From assembly GCA_015680685.1 (NCBI GenBank), contig MNCI01005623.1, forward strand, positions 601,835 through 665,834: a stretch of 64,000 bases of DNA, read 5' to 3'. The notes beneath the pieces are model-generated. The model worked only from the letters and a program-made list of their open reading frames with translations. It ran no database searches and was not told where the DNA came from. The first letter of the stretch is position 1, and each line of letters starts with the position of its first letter. The stretch comes from Gnetum montanum (Eukaryota > Streptophyta > Gnetopsida > Gnetales > Gnetaceae). Of the stretch, positions 35,157-45,960 are shown piece after piece. A program made the position numbers and the translations under genes.

Positions 35157-36167
35157 ATGCCTCTCCTACCAGATTACAATAATGCCACACTTAGTGAGGA
35201 AGTTCATTGGAGAACCAATGAACTATATGATGATGAAGATTGGAGTACACAAGCTGAAGTGGGGGTTTCTTATAAACATGAACGAAAGCAACGTCATTCC
35301 AACGCACGAAAGCATAATCTACCCGATGACGATGAATCCCTATTGGCCAGTACAAGCTTAATGCAAATACAAGAGGTTGTTCGAATCTCCCGTAGGCATA
35401 GTAAGGAGAGCCATCTACCCAGGCTTAATTTAAACAACTTTCCTAAATTTTCAGGAGGCTATGACTTAGATCCGCATCAACATTTACAAGCCTTCTACGA
35501 TGCCTACACATGGAACAACATTGATAATGGTTGGCAAAAACTTAAGCTCTTCCCTATGACACTCGTTGACCAAGCGAAAGTATGGTATAGATCATTAAAA
35601 CGAAATTTAATACGACGTTGGTCAACAATGGTAGAAGTCTTTAACAAAAAATATCAAACCTACGCAAGAGTATCAGCCTTGAGGAAACAAATCCAAGGGT
35701 GGAAACAAGCACAACATGAACCCTTGGACATGGCCTTAGAAAGATATTATGCACTGTTAAACAATTGTCCAGGCCATGGGTTTTTTGAGGAAAGGCTAAT
35801 GTACCCTATTATTGATGGGCTTCGTGATGCAACAAGAGAGACCTTAGGAATGTATGCCCAAGGTCAACTTTACGAACTACGAACCCATCAAGTCCAAGAG
35901 CTTATTAAGTGGGTAGCAAAAGAAGAAGGAGAATTGGCTAGATGGGAGAGTGTTGAAAAACATCAACAGGACCAAGATCTCAAGTTAACAAAGGTCCATG
36001 ATCATAAAAAGGAGAAATCAACCAATCTTAAGGTGGAAACATCATCTTTTCCAACACAAAAAACATTAGAAGAAGTCGAGGCAAAGATCAATAAGATGTT
36101 GGAATGGACGTATCAAAAGTGTGAAGAATTTATCAACATTATTGGAGATAGAGTTTTGACAACCTAA
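35157..36167 (+). CDS. Gag capsid protein of element A, open over 336 codons
   Basis: This forms the virus-like particle of the retrotransposon. The start is the ATG equivalent to those of B (47378) and C (19668). After an acidic N-terminus (YDDEDWST), residues about 65-235 form the plant Ty3 gag core: LPRLNLNNFPKFSGGYDLD, WNNIDNGWQKLKLFPMTLVD, AKVWYRSL, WSTMVEVFNKKYQ, ALRKQIQGWKQ, EPLDMALERYYALL and PGHGFFEERL. A charged helical region (WVAKEEGELARWESVEKHQQ) follows. The frame stops at 36166, just before the nucleocapsid part, which continues in another frame. The long open frame contrasts with the many stops elsewhere, so it is either young or under selection. It might supply particles to itself; pol would have to come from elsewhere. 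Confidence 0.8.
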   Translation: MPLLPDYNNATLSEEVHWRTNELYDDEDWSTQAEVGVSYKHERKQRHSNARKHNLPDDDESLLASTSLMQIQEVVRISRRHSKESHLPRLNLNNFPKFSGGYDLDPHQHLQAFYDAYTWNNIDNGWQKLKLFPMTLVDQAKVWYRSLKRNLIRRWSTMVEVFNKKYQTYARVSALRKQIQGWKQAQHEPLDMALERYYALLNNCPGHGFFEERLMYPIIDGLRDATRETLGMYAQGQLYELRTHQVQELIKWVAKEEGELARWESVEKHQQDQDLKLTKVHDHKKEKSTNLKVETSSFPTQKTLEEVEAKINKMLEWTYQKCEEFINIIGDRVLTT

Positions 36168-36856
36168 GAAGTAAGAAAAAATATTAGACAATCGGAAAGA
36201 AGGGATAGGGAAAATAAGAGCTCAACTACCAATCATACGTATGAATGCAACATATTCTTGTATGATCACCTCAAGGGCCAATTCCCTATATTGTTACATT
36301 TACATGAGCATTGGGGGAGCGCGTTATATCCAGAGTTCATACAGAGATACTATGTTTGATCATAGTGGTAATCATCCCAATCATGGGGGAGACCACCACT
36401 AGACTAGAGACACCCTTCATATCATCCGAATCCAAATGCATATTTGTTCAACATCTTGTTTCTCCAACTGGGCCAACGCACTTTATCTCACCACAGTACC
36501 ATTCTCCCCAATACTATCAGCCCATACATTCAACACAACCACCACCTTGTGCACCCTATACTCCTCCTAACTTTCAATATTCTCATCCTCCTTATACATC
36601 ACCACCAACTGTTCCTAAGGTGCCTGCACCACAGCAACAACCCATGAACATTACTTGTGCCACTACTGCCAACAGTAATGAGAAACCTCAGCAACATCAA
36701 AAGCGTTGCTTCTTTAAACACGGCCGTAAGAAGGGACAACATAATTCACTCAGCACAAGTCCCACACTGTGGTGCACCCTTATCTTCAAACCCAACGCCT
36801 CATGTAACTTCATCAGGACCACCAACTCACACTCCAACAACAATACGGCCCAATGA
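36168..36856 (+). pseudogene. Gag C-terminal part of element A (knuckle and Pro-rich tail)
   Basis: After the stop, a decayed zinc-knuckle-like segment (ECNIFLYDHLKGQFP, where C has CEICQYDHPKGCCP) shows loss of two Cys. The Pro/Tyr/His-rich tail then runs open at 36311-36856 (HYHSPQYYQP-type repeats, PPTVPKVPAPQQQP) with CFFKHGRKKGQ at its end. It corresponds to the C gag tail at 17667-17362 and the B tail at 48946-49212. A frame change separates it from the capsid ORF. Confidence 0.6.
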
Positions 36857-38548
36857 ACACAACCATGGAGAGTGACAACCCCATCCTTGCATACCATCTA
36901 ATGGTCCCAAATATCATAGTGGGTCAACTTGTTATCCGGGAACTACATCATATAAATTTCCCCACTATGCTCACTATAATCAAGTGTGTGAACCCCGACA
37001 GGGTAAGTATGACCGGGCCCCAATACTTTCAATATGCAAGGATCCTTATCTTCCATTTATTATTCCTTGCCCTAAACCCTAAACCCTAAACCCTAAACCC
37101 TAATCCTTGCCATCCTCAACCGTTTAGTTATGGGGGATACCCCTTATTCTAATAACAAGTAGGATTAATAAATATTTTTCAATTTTCTTTAATTTTACAA
37201 TTTTTAGTTTTTTAGTTTTTTATTTTTCAACCTTTTGTTTTATCTTTTTACCTTTTTGTGTTTTTTTTTCTTTTTACGTTTTTGTAAGTAATCTCATCTA
37301 TAAATAAAACACTCATGTGGATTGTTGGTTGAGGTGTGTTCTATGTTATTAAGTCATGAGTGATTAATTATTTGGAACAGTGAGCCCATTACACCCACTC
37401 GTCCATTCTACAAATAAGAGATTTGTTCGAGGGTACAGTGATATTCTTGACATTCTTAAAACTTAAAATTAATTTTGTGTTCATTGTACCCAGAATGAAG
37501 AAGGATGGACCAAAAGGAAATGATTAGGATGTGACATCAAGGGGACTTGTGGATTCTCTTTGGTGACATCTATGGGAGTTATCATGCAACGTGGTTGTAC
37601 TAAGATCCTTGTAGATCTAAAAAAAATGGGAGTAAGAGTAATCAAAAGGGCACATAAAAATCCAATGCTGTTCTAGGGGGTCCCACTGGAAAGACATGCA
37701 CCCATGCCTGAAGGTGGGCGGCTTCTATGGATTCAGCAATCGAAAAGAAAAGAGAAAAAAAAAAGAAAGAGAAAAGAAAATGAAAAGAAAAGTGCCACAA
37801 AACAAAAATCACTCCCCCTTTGAATAAAACTCCAAGTGATCATATTCCTTGTTGTTATGGTACTCTCATAGTTGCTCATCATGGGATGAAACAATGTGAT
37901 GTTACTAATTAGAGGAATGGACTTGGTTCGATGGGTTAATGACACCTTAATCATGCTTTACATGCAGGATTCATTGTGCCCTGGGTCAGTTACCTCTTAT
38001 CCTGATCTCTACAATCCCTTTCTATAGTTCATCTCATTTCACTGTTCGTGTAATTGTAGCTCGTGTCCCATGTAGCATAGAATTTTCATCTCATTCCGGT
38101 GATATTTACATGTGTGTGTTTTTTGGAGTTAGTGTGGATTACATTTAACCCTTCTAGTGCCCACGGACACTTTAAGTGTGGTTACATAAGGGCATTATAG
38201 TTTAGAACCTGCTTTGGGGAGGACTCACTTGTGTAATTTTTTGTAATTTTTACTTATGACATAGCTCACACACAACATTTCTTACCCTCAGCATAGTTTT
38301 TCATAACGCTCTTTCCCTACTATTATCCCTCTCAATTTCAACGTTCCGATGTACCATTACATACCCTTTTTCTTATCACCCAAGGTTTTATTGATAAAAT
38401 CCACACCATCATCATTAATTGTGCCTTTTGAATTAATGGAATTACCCTAGAACCCCTTCATAATAGCCCAATGTCCTCAGCTTACAACGTTAATTTCGAA
38501 AAAATCCTTTAAAAATTGGTATTTCTGTTGTGCCTCATGTCACTAGGG
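36857..38548 (+). other. Element A spacer where pol would be
   Basis: Directly after gag, in place of protease-RT-integrase, comes non-coding DNA. It carries a T-rich run (37160-37280) and the shared blocks GTGACATCAAGGGGACTTGT (about 37531), GGAAAGACATGCACCCATG (about 37690) and GGGGAGGACTCACTTGTG (38217). The same blocks in B and D show that the spacer is inherited. No ORF with a recognisable domain is present. Confidence 0.65.
37065..37111. repeat. Telomere-type (CCCTAAA)n insert with flanking 7-bp duplication
   Basis: Nearly five perfect units of the plant telomere repeat, CCCTAAA, occupy 37070-37103. They are bounded on both sides by CCTTGCC (37065-37071 and 37105-37111). The equivalent place in element B (about 49701) has neither the repeats nor the second copy of the 7-mer. 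This looks like insertion at a staggered break. Confidence 0.9.
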
Positions 38549-38645
38549 ATGTGATATCGTGTACGCGATATCACGTTTGATGTGATATTGTGTACGCGAT
38601 GTATCATACGCGATATTGCGTCATCGCAACCTATAAATAGGTGAC
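38549..38645 (+). promoter_or_regulatory. Candidate internal promoter for the aORF (element A)
   Basis: A cluster of GTGATATCGTGTACGCGATA, TCACGTTTGATGTGATATTG and CGCGATATTGCG-type motifs (38551-38620) leads to CTATAAATAGG (TATA at 38632-38639). The same motif family and spacing stand before the TATA of element A's own LTR. Function as a promoter is inferred from this resemblance. Confidence 0.6.
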
Positions 38646-39117
38646 CCCCCGCAACACTTAGCATCATTTTTTTCATTCACATGGGGGAGTTTTTGAAATT
38701 TTTTCTCTACAACTTGCAATTGAGCGACCCTTGCTTTTCTCACTATATCTCGCTCGCTAATACTCCAATTTTAATTCTGTTTGATCCTGCTTGAACTTGG
38801 AGTGTTCAACTTAGTCGTGGGGGAGGGACACTTGTCGAAAAGTGCCTACATTTTTTGAAATTTCTCATCGCCAAAAGGACATCATCTAGGGTAATTAACT
38901 ATAACACTTAGAATATTTGTGCCCAAAAATCATTTAATCCTTAGGTATACCGGGAAATTAAAAATTGAAAAACCACCTAAGTAAAAGGGGACCCATTATT
39001 ACAAAATTTCAAGCAAGATCACACAGAGATAAAATAAGATCATTAATTAAGATAAGCAGTAAGGCATAACTCAATTCCAAAAACAACCTTACTAACACTT
39101 GACCCGTGTGATTGCAG

Positions 39118-41890
39118 ATGGCCCTGAAACGTGGACAACAGGAAGGTCCTACCCAAGGTGGAAGCAAATGATCTCAGAGAGGTGGAAGAAAAGGACCTGC
39201 CAAAAAACATGCAGAATAGGAGGAGCAATCATTCAGCATTCATCAAGATGAACCTCCTACTAGACGGTTCAGGCAGGTAGAAGGAGGAGTTGCTGCAGCA
39301 CCTGAACGGGACAACAACTCACGTTGCCCCAAGATTACGTTCAGGCTATCCATGAAAAGTCCACATTCGCTGTGGTGATTGTGGAATTGAACTTTGAATC
39401 ATTTGCAGAGTTTTCTCTTGAGGCCGTTAGGGATCACCTCAGAGGGTCTCCCTTATGGCCTATCCTCTCTAAAAGCGGTGCTTGGTACCTAGGAGAGATG
39501 TACCAATTTTGGCATAATAAGGAGTAAGGCGCCACTATTAATATTTGTGGTGTGATAGTTGACTTCTTTGTGTAGGTCATTTCTGAAGTATTAAACCTTC
39601 CTAATATAGGGCCCAAGGTTACTTGGTTATCCACCTATCCAAACCCCGATGTGCAAAAGGATTGGTTGGAGAAGGCTTATGGCAAAGATAAAACATTTGG
39701 TGAATTGACGAAGGAAGAGAGGGTTTACTTCAAAATTGGAACATATCACCTCTTCCCCACAAAGGGCTTGAAAAGAATATCAATGTATCTGGCTAGAGGA
39801 TGTGCAGTGTTGATGGGAAAGATTAACGCTAACCTACCCCATCTATATTTGATGAAGATCCTGAGGAGGTTTGAGGAACGGAAGACAGTGAAGATGGCGC
39901 TGCCTTTCCCTTGTCTTATTAGAAAGCTTTGTCGACATGTTGGTATTCGAGGGTACACCAATGATGTCCTCCGAAAAGCCCAAACTGCTTCATATGCTGA
40001 ATTGCTAAAGGCGCCAGCTCCAAGGAAAAGCACTGGTGAAGAGTTGGGACCAAAGAAAGAAGAAGAACAAATGTCTGGACCAACTGCAACCCAACTTGTG
40101 GGACCCAGCCAACCTCCAGCCATGGTTCCTAGCCAACAACAAGAAGTAGGGCCCAACATAGGCTAGGATCAACAATCATCACAAGACTATAGACCATCGA
40201 TGAGCCATCTTAGGGCCATCGCTGAGAAGGTCAGTTGGGGAAGTTGTGATGATGCAAACCTCTTCCATGTCATTGATGATTTCATTTAGCCTACGGTTTC
40301 ATTGCATCACACAAGGGGGGAAGTATCCATTCACACAGGAGGAGGGGAAAGTAGATGGTCACAATAGATCTAAGGAAACGCGACATCTTTCCAGGTGCAG
40401 TTAGAGACTGGTAAAGGGACCACCGTGGTGGTTATGCAACACCAGAATGCCGTGGGAGCTACAAAAGTGGTTGTAGACCACATCAAAGAATCCTTCAATG
40501 TACTTGTTGTGCCATCGGCATACTTCATAGGAGCATGAGATGCTCAAACTTTGGCCAGAACCTCAATGACTGCTATGGAACATGAGGATGCTCTTGATCG
40601 ATTGCTCTAAATAGGGCAAGTAATGACATCCCTCAGGATGCTACAACAATTCAATTAGATCTCATTTCCATAAAACAGAAGCTAGTCTTAACAGAAGTGA
40701 GGGCTGAGCATGCTGAAGTTGAAGTGTAGAAATTGCAAAAATAGCTTGTGGCCCTACAAGCAGCATAGCAGAACCCTTTGCAATTTATTCTCGCAGACCA
40801 GCTAGATAACTTTAGAATAGAGCAACTAACTAAATTAATAGTGGAGAATAAAAGGGTGGCTGATGAAAAGGAGAAGGCTATTTGGGATGCCTCTGAAGCA
40901 TAGGCACAACCTCATGCACATCTTAAGGTATTCAAAGCCTTACAGGAAGAAAAAAAGCAGTTGGTTGCAGACAACCTTCAGTTGACCATTGTAGAAAAGC
41001 AAAAGAATGTTCTCGATGAACACTTTCATCAATTACAAGAACAATTCATCTAGGTCAACTGAGACATAAGTCCTTTAGCCAAAGAAAATTGAACCCTCTT
41101 GATGGAGAAGGTACACACCATTCATCAAAAGTTAGCAATTGAGATAAGCGCATGGCAGAACGAGGCTAAGTGACATAAGAAGCTGAAGGAGCATTTCTGC
41201 GATCAAGTGGGGATGTATAAAAAAGTCCTTGAAAAGGAGATCCATATGGGCAAGGCCCAAATCAACACTATCAATGCTCAACAAATTGACCGCTAGGCCA
41301 TATTGGACACATATGCCTTCACCCATCAAGCAGAAGTTAAAAGGTAGGACCTGCAGATTCAAGATTTGATAGAGTACATGGAGTTACCAAATTTGAGATA
41401 TGCCAACCTTGCCATGTTAACGATAGGGCGCTCGAGGTTAGAACTCAAGCAGCACCTAGTAACCACCCACATCAAATACGAAGTAGAATTTGTAGAACGC
41501 AAGAAGCTGGTGGAGAAACTGGAAGTTTCAAATTCTGAACTTGAGGTGGTAAAAGCCAGCTACCAAGGATAGAAAGGTTTCACAACAAACTTGGCTCGAT
41601 GGCTAGCATATTTTTAGGAGTACAAGGATAAAGCTAGAGCCTATGAGGAGGAACGATGGGTGTTCGCAGCAAGGTATGTTAAGGCCAACCAAATGTTTTT
41701 GCAACTACCTTATTTGTGGGAGGTGCCAACTCTATCAAACGTTGGAACATTAGCATGGACAACACAAGACCCTCAGACTGCAGAGGAGAAGCTCTAGGCC
41801 ATACTTCAAGGCCATCAAGCCTCAAAGCCTGGAGCACAAGACAAAGGGAAAGTGCCAATGGAGGAGCCACCGCCACCAAGAACTACATGA
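39118..41890 (+). pseudogene. Accessory ORF (aORF) of element A
   Basis: The start ATG follows a splice-acceptor-like TGATTGCAG, as in B (ATTATAG). The first open piece has a stop after 17 codons. 39324-40166 carries the N-terminal domain: VIVELNFESFAEFS, GSPLWPILSKSGAWYLGE, LNLPNIGP, EERVYFKIGTYHLFP, ARGCAVLMGKINANLPHLYL and LPFPCLIRKLCRHVGIRGYT. This resembles the plant 'putative transposon protein' domain. A long Glu/Lys/Gln/Leu-rich coiled-coil-like part follows (40560-41570, with LIEYMELPNLRYANLAMLT). Then comes a conserved tail (ANQMFLQLPYLWEVPTLSNVGTL..., PMEEPPPPRTT and stop at 41888-41890). Stops often replace Gln codons that B keeps. No membrane segment, so env-like is unlikely. Function unknown. 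Confidence 0.65.
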
Positions 41891-42039
41891 GTTCCAAATT
41901 TTTGTAGTTGTAGCATATTCTGTGTGTTGTGTCTTTATTTTGTTTTCTTCCCACACTACGGCATCATCCCATTTTTCCATCTAATAATCCCATACCTATC
42001 CACTATGTAATCACTGTAACTTGAGGACGAGTTTTTATT

Positions 42040-42053
42040 CAGTCATGGGGGTA
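42040..42053 (+). promoter_or_regulatory. Polypurine-like tract of element A
   Basis: CAGTCATGGGGGTA directly precedes the 3' LTR start TGATGAG. It is the expected plus-strand primer site and is conserved in B, C and D at the same place. Confidence 0.65.
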
Positions 42054-42846
42054 TGATGAGATGTCATTTGGGGCAACCGCGATATCGCATATGCAATATC
42101 GCAGCCCGCCGCCAGTCCTATAAATAAGAGGCAGCTCTCCCTTGTTTCACAACTTAGATTTATACCTTAGTGAAACTCTGGAAATTTTATGCCTCTAGAG
42201 ATAGAATTATTTTCCAGTGTATGCCTGCAATGTTGTGATTGTAATTGTATGACATCTTTATTCGAGTGTGATGTACTTGGACACGCACATGACTAGCAAT
42301 AAAGATCGAGATTACTTCATCATTGCAGCATTCACTTAGTTTAATTATTTAATTAATTTTTATTTACTGCTTTCCTAGTTAATCTCTCTCACCCTTATCT
42401 GATGTTAAAACATAGAATGAGTACAACTTGATTATGAGCATTTAAGTGTGACTACTTGGTAACCCAGTAGCGTACCTAGGATCTGCACTTGGTAATCCTA
42501 GTGGTAGTCGTGCATGAAGTCCAAGATGTGTATGGATAATCAAGGAATGGATGCTCATCACACTTAGGCTAGTTTAGATTCTCTTACCCTTTCTCTCTTA
42601 GCTTAGATAACATTACTTTCCACTGCCTTCAGGAGTAGCGTTAGATTAGAAACCCATCATATACCTCACTCTGGACTAAACCATACATGACAAAGTTAAT
42701 ACTAGTCCAGGTGGGAAGACAGTGAATTGCGACCTAAGGCTAATTATCTAGATGCCACAACTAGTCCATTTACGGAGTTCGACCGGATTGTGCGTGTGAC
42801 ACTCATATTTGTATGGTTGAGTATAGGGGTACCTCACCACTCATCA
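42054..42846 (+). repeat. 3' LTR of element A
   Basis: 793 bases, TATAAATA at 42119-42126. Compared with the 5' LTR it lacks about 54 bases of U3 between CAATATCGCA and GCCC, removing several GATATC-type motifs. Point differences are mostly transitions. Confidence 0.93.
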
Positions 42847-43075
42847 ATGTTGTAGCAGTTAGAAAATTGATGTTGAAGTATATTGAGTGTTCATTTGATG
42901 GGAAGTCTAGGTGTTGGGATGTTTTTGTGGATGTCAAGGGAAAGAGAAAGAAAGGAGATTCAAAATGGAATGTAATTCTAGTAGAAGGTCTTCCCAATAA
43001 GAAAATGGATATGATTGTAGAATGTATACAATTATCTTTATGCATAACTTGGTACTTTGTAAAGAGTTAAAATTC
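42847..43075 (+). pseudogene. Ulp1 (C48) protease, 3' part, displaced by element A
   Basis: After the second ATGTT copy the reading frame resumes: VAVRKLMLKYIECSFDGKSR, then GKRKKGDSKWNVILVEGLPN, then KKMDMIVECIQLSLCITWYF. In Ulp1 proteases this end holds the catalytic Cys in a DCG motif after a Gln; here the position reads MDMI, so Cys and Gly appear lost. Joined to 34086-34140, which carries the His and Asp, it completes the domain order and shows that element A landed between Asp and Cys. Confidence 0.6.
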
Positions 43076-43890
43076 ACTTCTAAATTTATTTTAGTGTATT
43101 AGAAGACCATCATATGGGAAATTCTAAGTTATCCTAGGGTTTATCAAGTTTGGAAAAATAGGTGTTTGCGACATATGCTAAATGAAACTTGTAATGAACA
43201 TGGTCCATTTGTATTAAGTGATGTATGAAAATTTGATTACAATCATTGTCCATGATGCATTCCATTTTGTTGATGCTATTATGTTGTAAAATGCATCTCT
43301 TCCATGATTTTGTAATTGATTTTGATTGTAATGAATATATATCTCATTTTTATAACAGTATGTGTAATAAATTGTTTGCAATGTTGTAACATTTTTGGTC
43401 TAATAACTCATCCTTAACTATGCCTCATATGTTACGACTAGTCTCATACTCATGATTACACAAAAGGTTAAAAAATATACTTGAAACAAATATATGGTAT
43501 AGAAATATATGAAATATTAATTTATGATGTTAAAGGTAATATTTTTAATTGATTTTCATTAACATGCGTGTCACACTATCCTTGCACACTTGTTTTGTGA
43601 GCCACTATGAAATGCAGGGCATTGCACTCTAGCAATCCCAATCTTCAGGCATAGACTACAATGACATGTGAGTCACAAGATCACTTGCAACTGAGCCACT
43701 GTCTTAAGAGTGTGATGACATGCAAGTCATAGGTGTACTCGCATTATGTTAAGCATGCCTCTAATTTAGGATGTGAAATGATTTTGACTCACACCTCCAT
43801 GAATAGTTTCCTAGTTTGCATGTTACAAGCACTATGCACCTCATAACATCTCCTATAGTGGTCTATTGCACATGTTGTGATGATAATGTG
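43076..43890. other. Intergenic stretch
   Basis: No gene seen. Near 43560-43800 several short blocks (ATGAAATGCAGGG, ATGACATGTGAGTCAC, CATGCAAGTCATAGG) repeat loosely and lead into the satellite. Confidence 0.4.
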
Positions 43891-45960
43891 AGGGAAGTGT
43901 GACTAGCACCCTCTCGCAGTCCCTATTCAAAGGTAGTTGAACCTTCTGAAAGGGAAAAGTCCCTTGTAATTCGAGGCTATTGAATGGAATAAGATCATCT
44001 GGAAGGGTGTAGAATAACTGGATGGCACATAGACCTTCTAGAAGGGAAAAATTGCTTTGAGATCATGGCCATTGAAAGAGAGGGGGCTATCTAGTTGGAA
44101 GTGAAAGCTAAGTTGTGAGGGGATGTGACTAGCACCCTCTCGCAATCCCTATTGGAAGGCATTTGAACCTTTTGGAAGGGAAAAATCCCTTGTAATTTGA
44201 GGTATAGTGAGGATCAACTAGATGACATGTAGACCTTCCAAAAGGAAGCAATTGCTTTGAGATTGTGGCCATTGGAAGGTAGGGGGCCATTTGGTTGGCA
44301 ATGCAAGTTGAACTACATGGGGGTGTGACTAACATCCTCTAGTAGTCCTTATTGGAAGGTAGCCAAACCTTTCAGAAAAGAAAGATCCCTGTAATTTGAT
44401 GTTACTAGATGGAATAAGATCATTTAGAAGGGTGAGGATCAATTGGATGGTACAAAAACCTTGTGAAAGGGAAGAACTGCTCTAAGATCATGGCCACCAG
44501 AAGAAAGGGGGCCATCTAGTTGGAAATGCAAGTTGAGTTGTGAGGAGGTGTGATTAGCACCCTCCCATAGTCCCTACTAGAAGGTAGCCAAACCTTCTAA
44601 AAGGGAAAAATCCTTTGTAATTTGAGGCTACTAGATGAAATAGGTTCATCCAGAAGGGTGAGGATCAATTGGATGGTATGCATACCTTCCAGAAGAAAGC
44701 AATTATTCATAGATTGTGGTCATCTAAATGCAATGGGCCATTTAGTTAGTAGTGCAAGTTGAATTGTGTGGGGATGCAACTAGCACCCTCCCACAGTCTC
44801 TACTAGAAGGTAGTTGAACCTTCCAAAAGGAAAAAAATCCCTTGTAATTCAAAATTTCCTGATGGAATAGGGTCATCTAGAAAAATTTGAATTAACTAGA
44901 TGACACATAGACCTTTTGAAAGGAAACAATTGCTTTGAGATCATAGTCATTGGAAGGGAGAGGAGCATTTGGTTAGAAGTGCAAGTTGAGCTATGAGGAG
45001 GTGTGACTAGCACCCTCCCATAGTTCCTAAGGGAAGGCCATTGAACATTTTGGAAGGGAAAAATCCCTTGTAGTTTGAGGCTACTAGATGGAATAGGGTC
45101 ATTTAGAAGGATGAGGATGAACTACATGGCATGAAAACCTTCTAGAAGGGAGCAATCACTCTTAGATTGTGGCCATTGGAAGGCAAGGGACCATCCAGTT
45201 GGTAGTGAAAGCTGAAATGCATGAGGGTGCAACTAGCATCCTTCCACAGTCCCTATTGGAAGGTAGGTGAACATTTTAGAAGGGAAAAATCCCTTGTAAT
45301 TCAATGTTACCAGATGGAAAAGGATCATTTGGAAGGATGAAGATTGATCAGATGCCATGTAGACCTTTTGGAAGAAAACGATCATTCCAAGATTGTGGCC
45401 ACTGGAATGTAGGGATCATCTAGTTGGAAGTGCAAGCTAAGCTATGAGAGGGTGCAACTAGCACCCTCCCACAGTCCCTACTAGAAGGTAGCTAAAACTT
45501 CCATAAGGGAAAAATCCCTTATGATTGAAGGCTACTAGATGGAATAGGATCATTCAAAATGATGAGAATTAGCTAGATGGCATGTAGACCTTTTGGAAGG
45601 GAGCAATTGCTCCTTGATCATGGCCATTGAAAGGTAGGGATCATCTAGTTAGTAGTGCAAGCTAAACTGCATGAGGGTGCAACTAGCATCCTCTCATAGT
45701 TCCTATTGGAAGGTAGACAAAACTTTTGGAAGAGAAAAATCCCTTGTAATGTCAAGCTATCATATAGAATAAGATCATTTGGAAGGATGAGGATCAACCA
45801 TATGACATGATGACCTTTTGGAAGGGAGCAGTCACTCCAAGATTGTGGCCACCAGAAGGAAGAGGGTCATTCGGTTGGTAGTGCAAGCTGAACTATGTAG
45901 GGGTGTGACTAGCACCCTATGATTAGCACGTTCTAGAAGGGAACAACTATAGTGCTAACC
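43891..45960 (+). repeat. 226-bp tandem satellite, about nine units
   Basis: The anchor ACTAGCACCCT (or a close variant) starts at 43902, 44128, 44328, 44553, 44779, 45006, 45232, 45457, 45682 and 45908. Eight of the nine steps are 225-227 bases and one is 200. Each unit also carries GAAGGTAG..AACCTT, GGGAAAAATCCCTTGTAAT (an almost palindromic block) and TTGGTAGTGCAAG. Units differ by many substitutions, so the array is old. The same family occurs reversed at 63270-64000. Confidence 0.93.

Larger units (their letters stand above)
34168..42846 (+). mobile_element. Element A: non-autonomous gag + aORF LTR retrotransposon
   Basis: 8.7 kb, bounded by LTRs that start TGATGAG and end CTCATCA. It is flanked by a perfect 5-bp target duplication, ATGTT (34163-34167 and 42847-42851). 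It holds a primer site, an open gag, a long spacer, an internal promoter-like region and an aORF, but no protease, RT, RNase H or integrase. It would need another element's pol to move, for example from relatives like C or D. Having the most intact gag and a perfect target duplication, it seems the youngest of the four, although its LTRs already differ at many sites. Confidence 0.9.

Noticed and set aside
39118-41890. aORF as an envelope-like gene
   Set aside because: No signal peptide, membrane segment or Cys-rich ectodomain is seen. The product looks soluble and coiled-coil.
43891-45960. Satellite as a CRISPR-like array
   Set aside because: Units are continuous 226-bp repeats without unique spacers, in a plant sequence.
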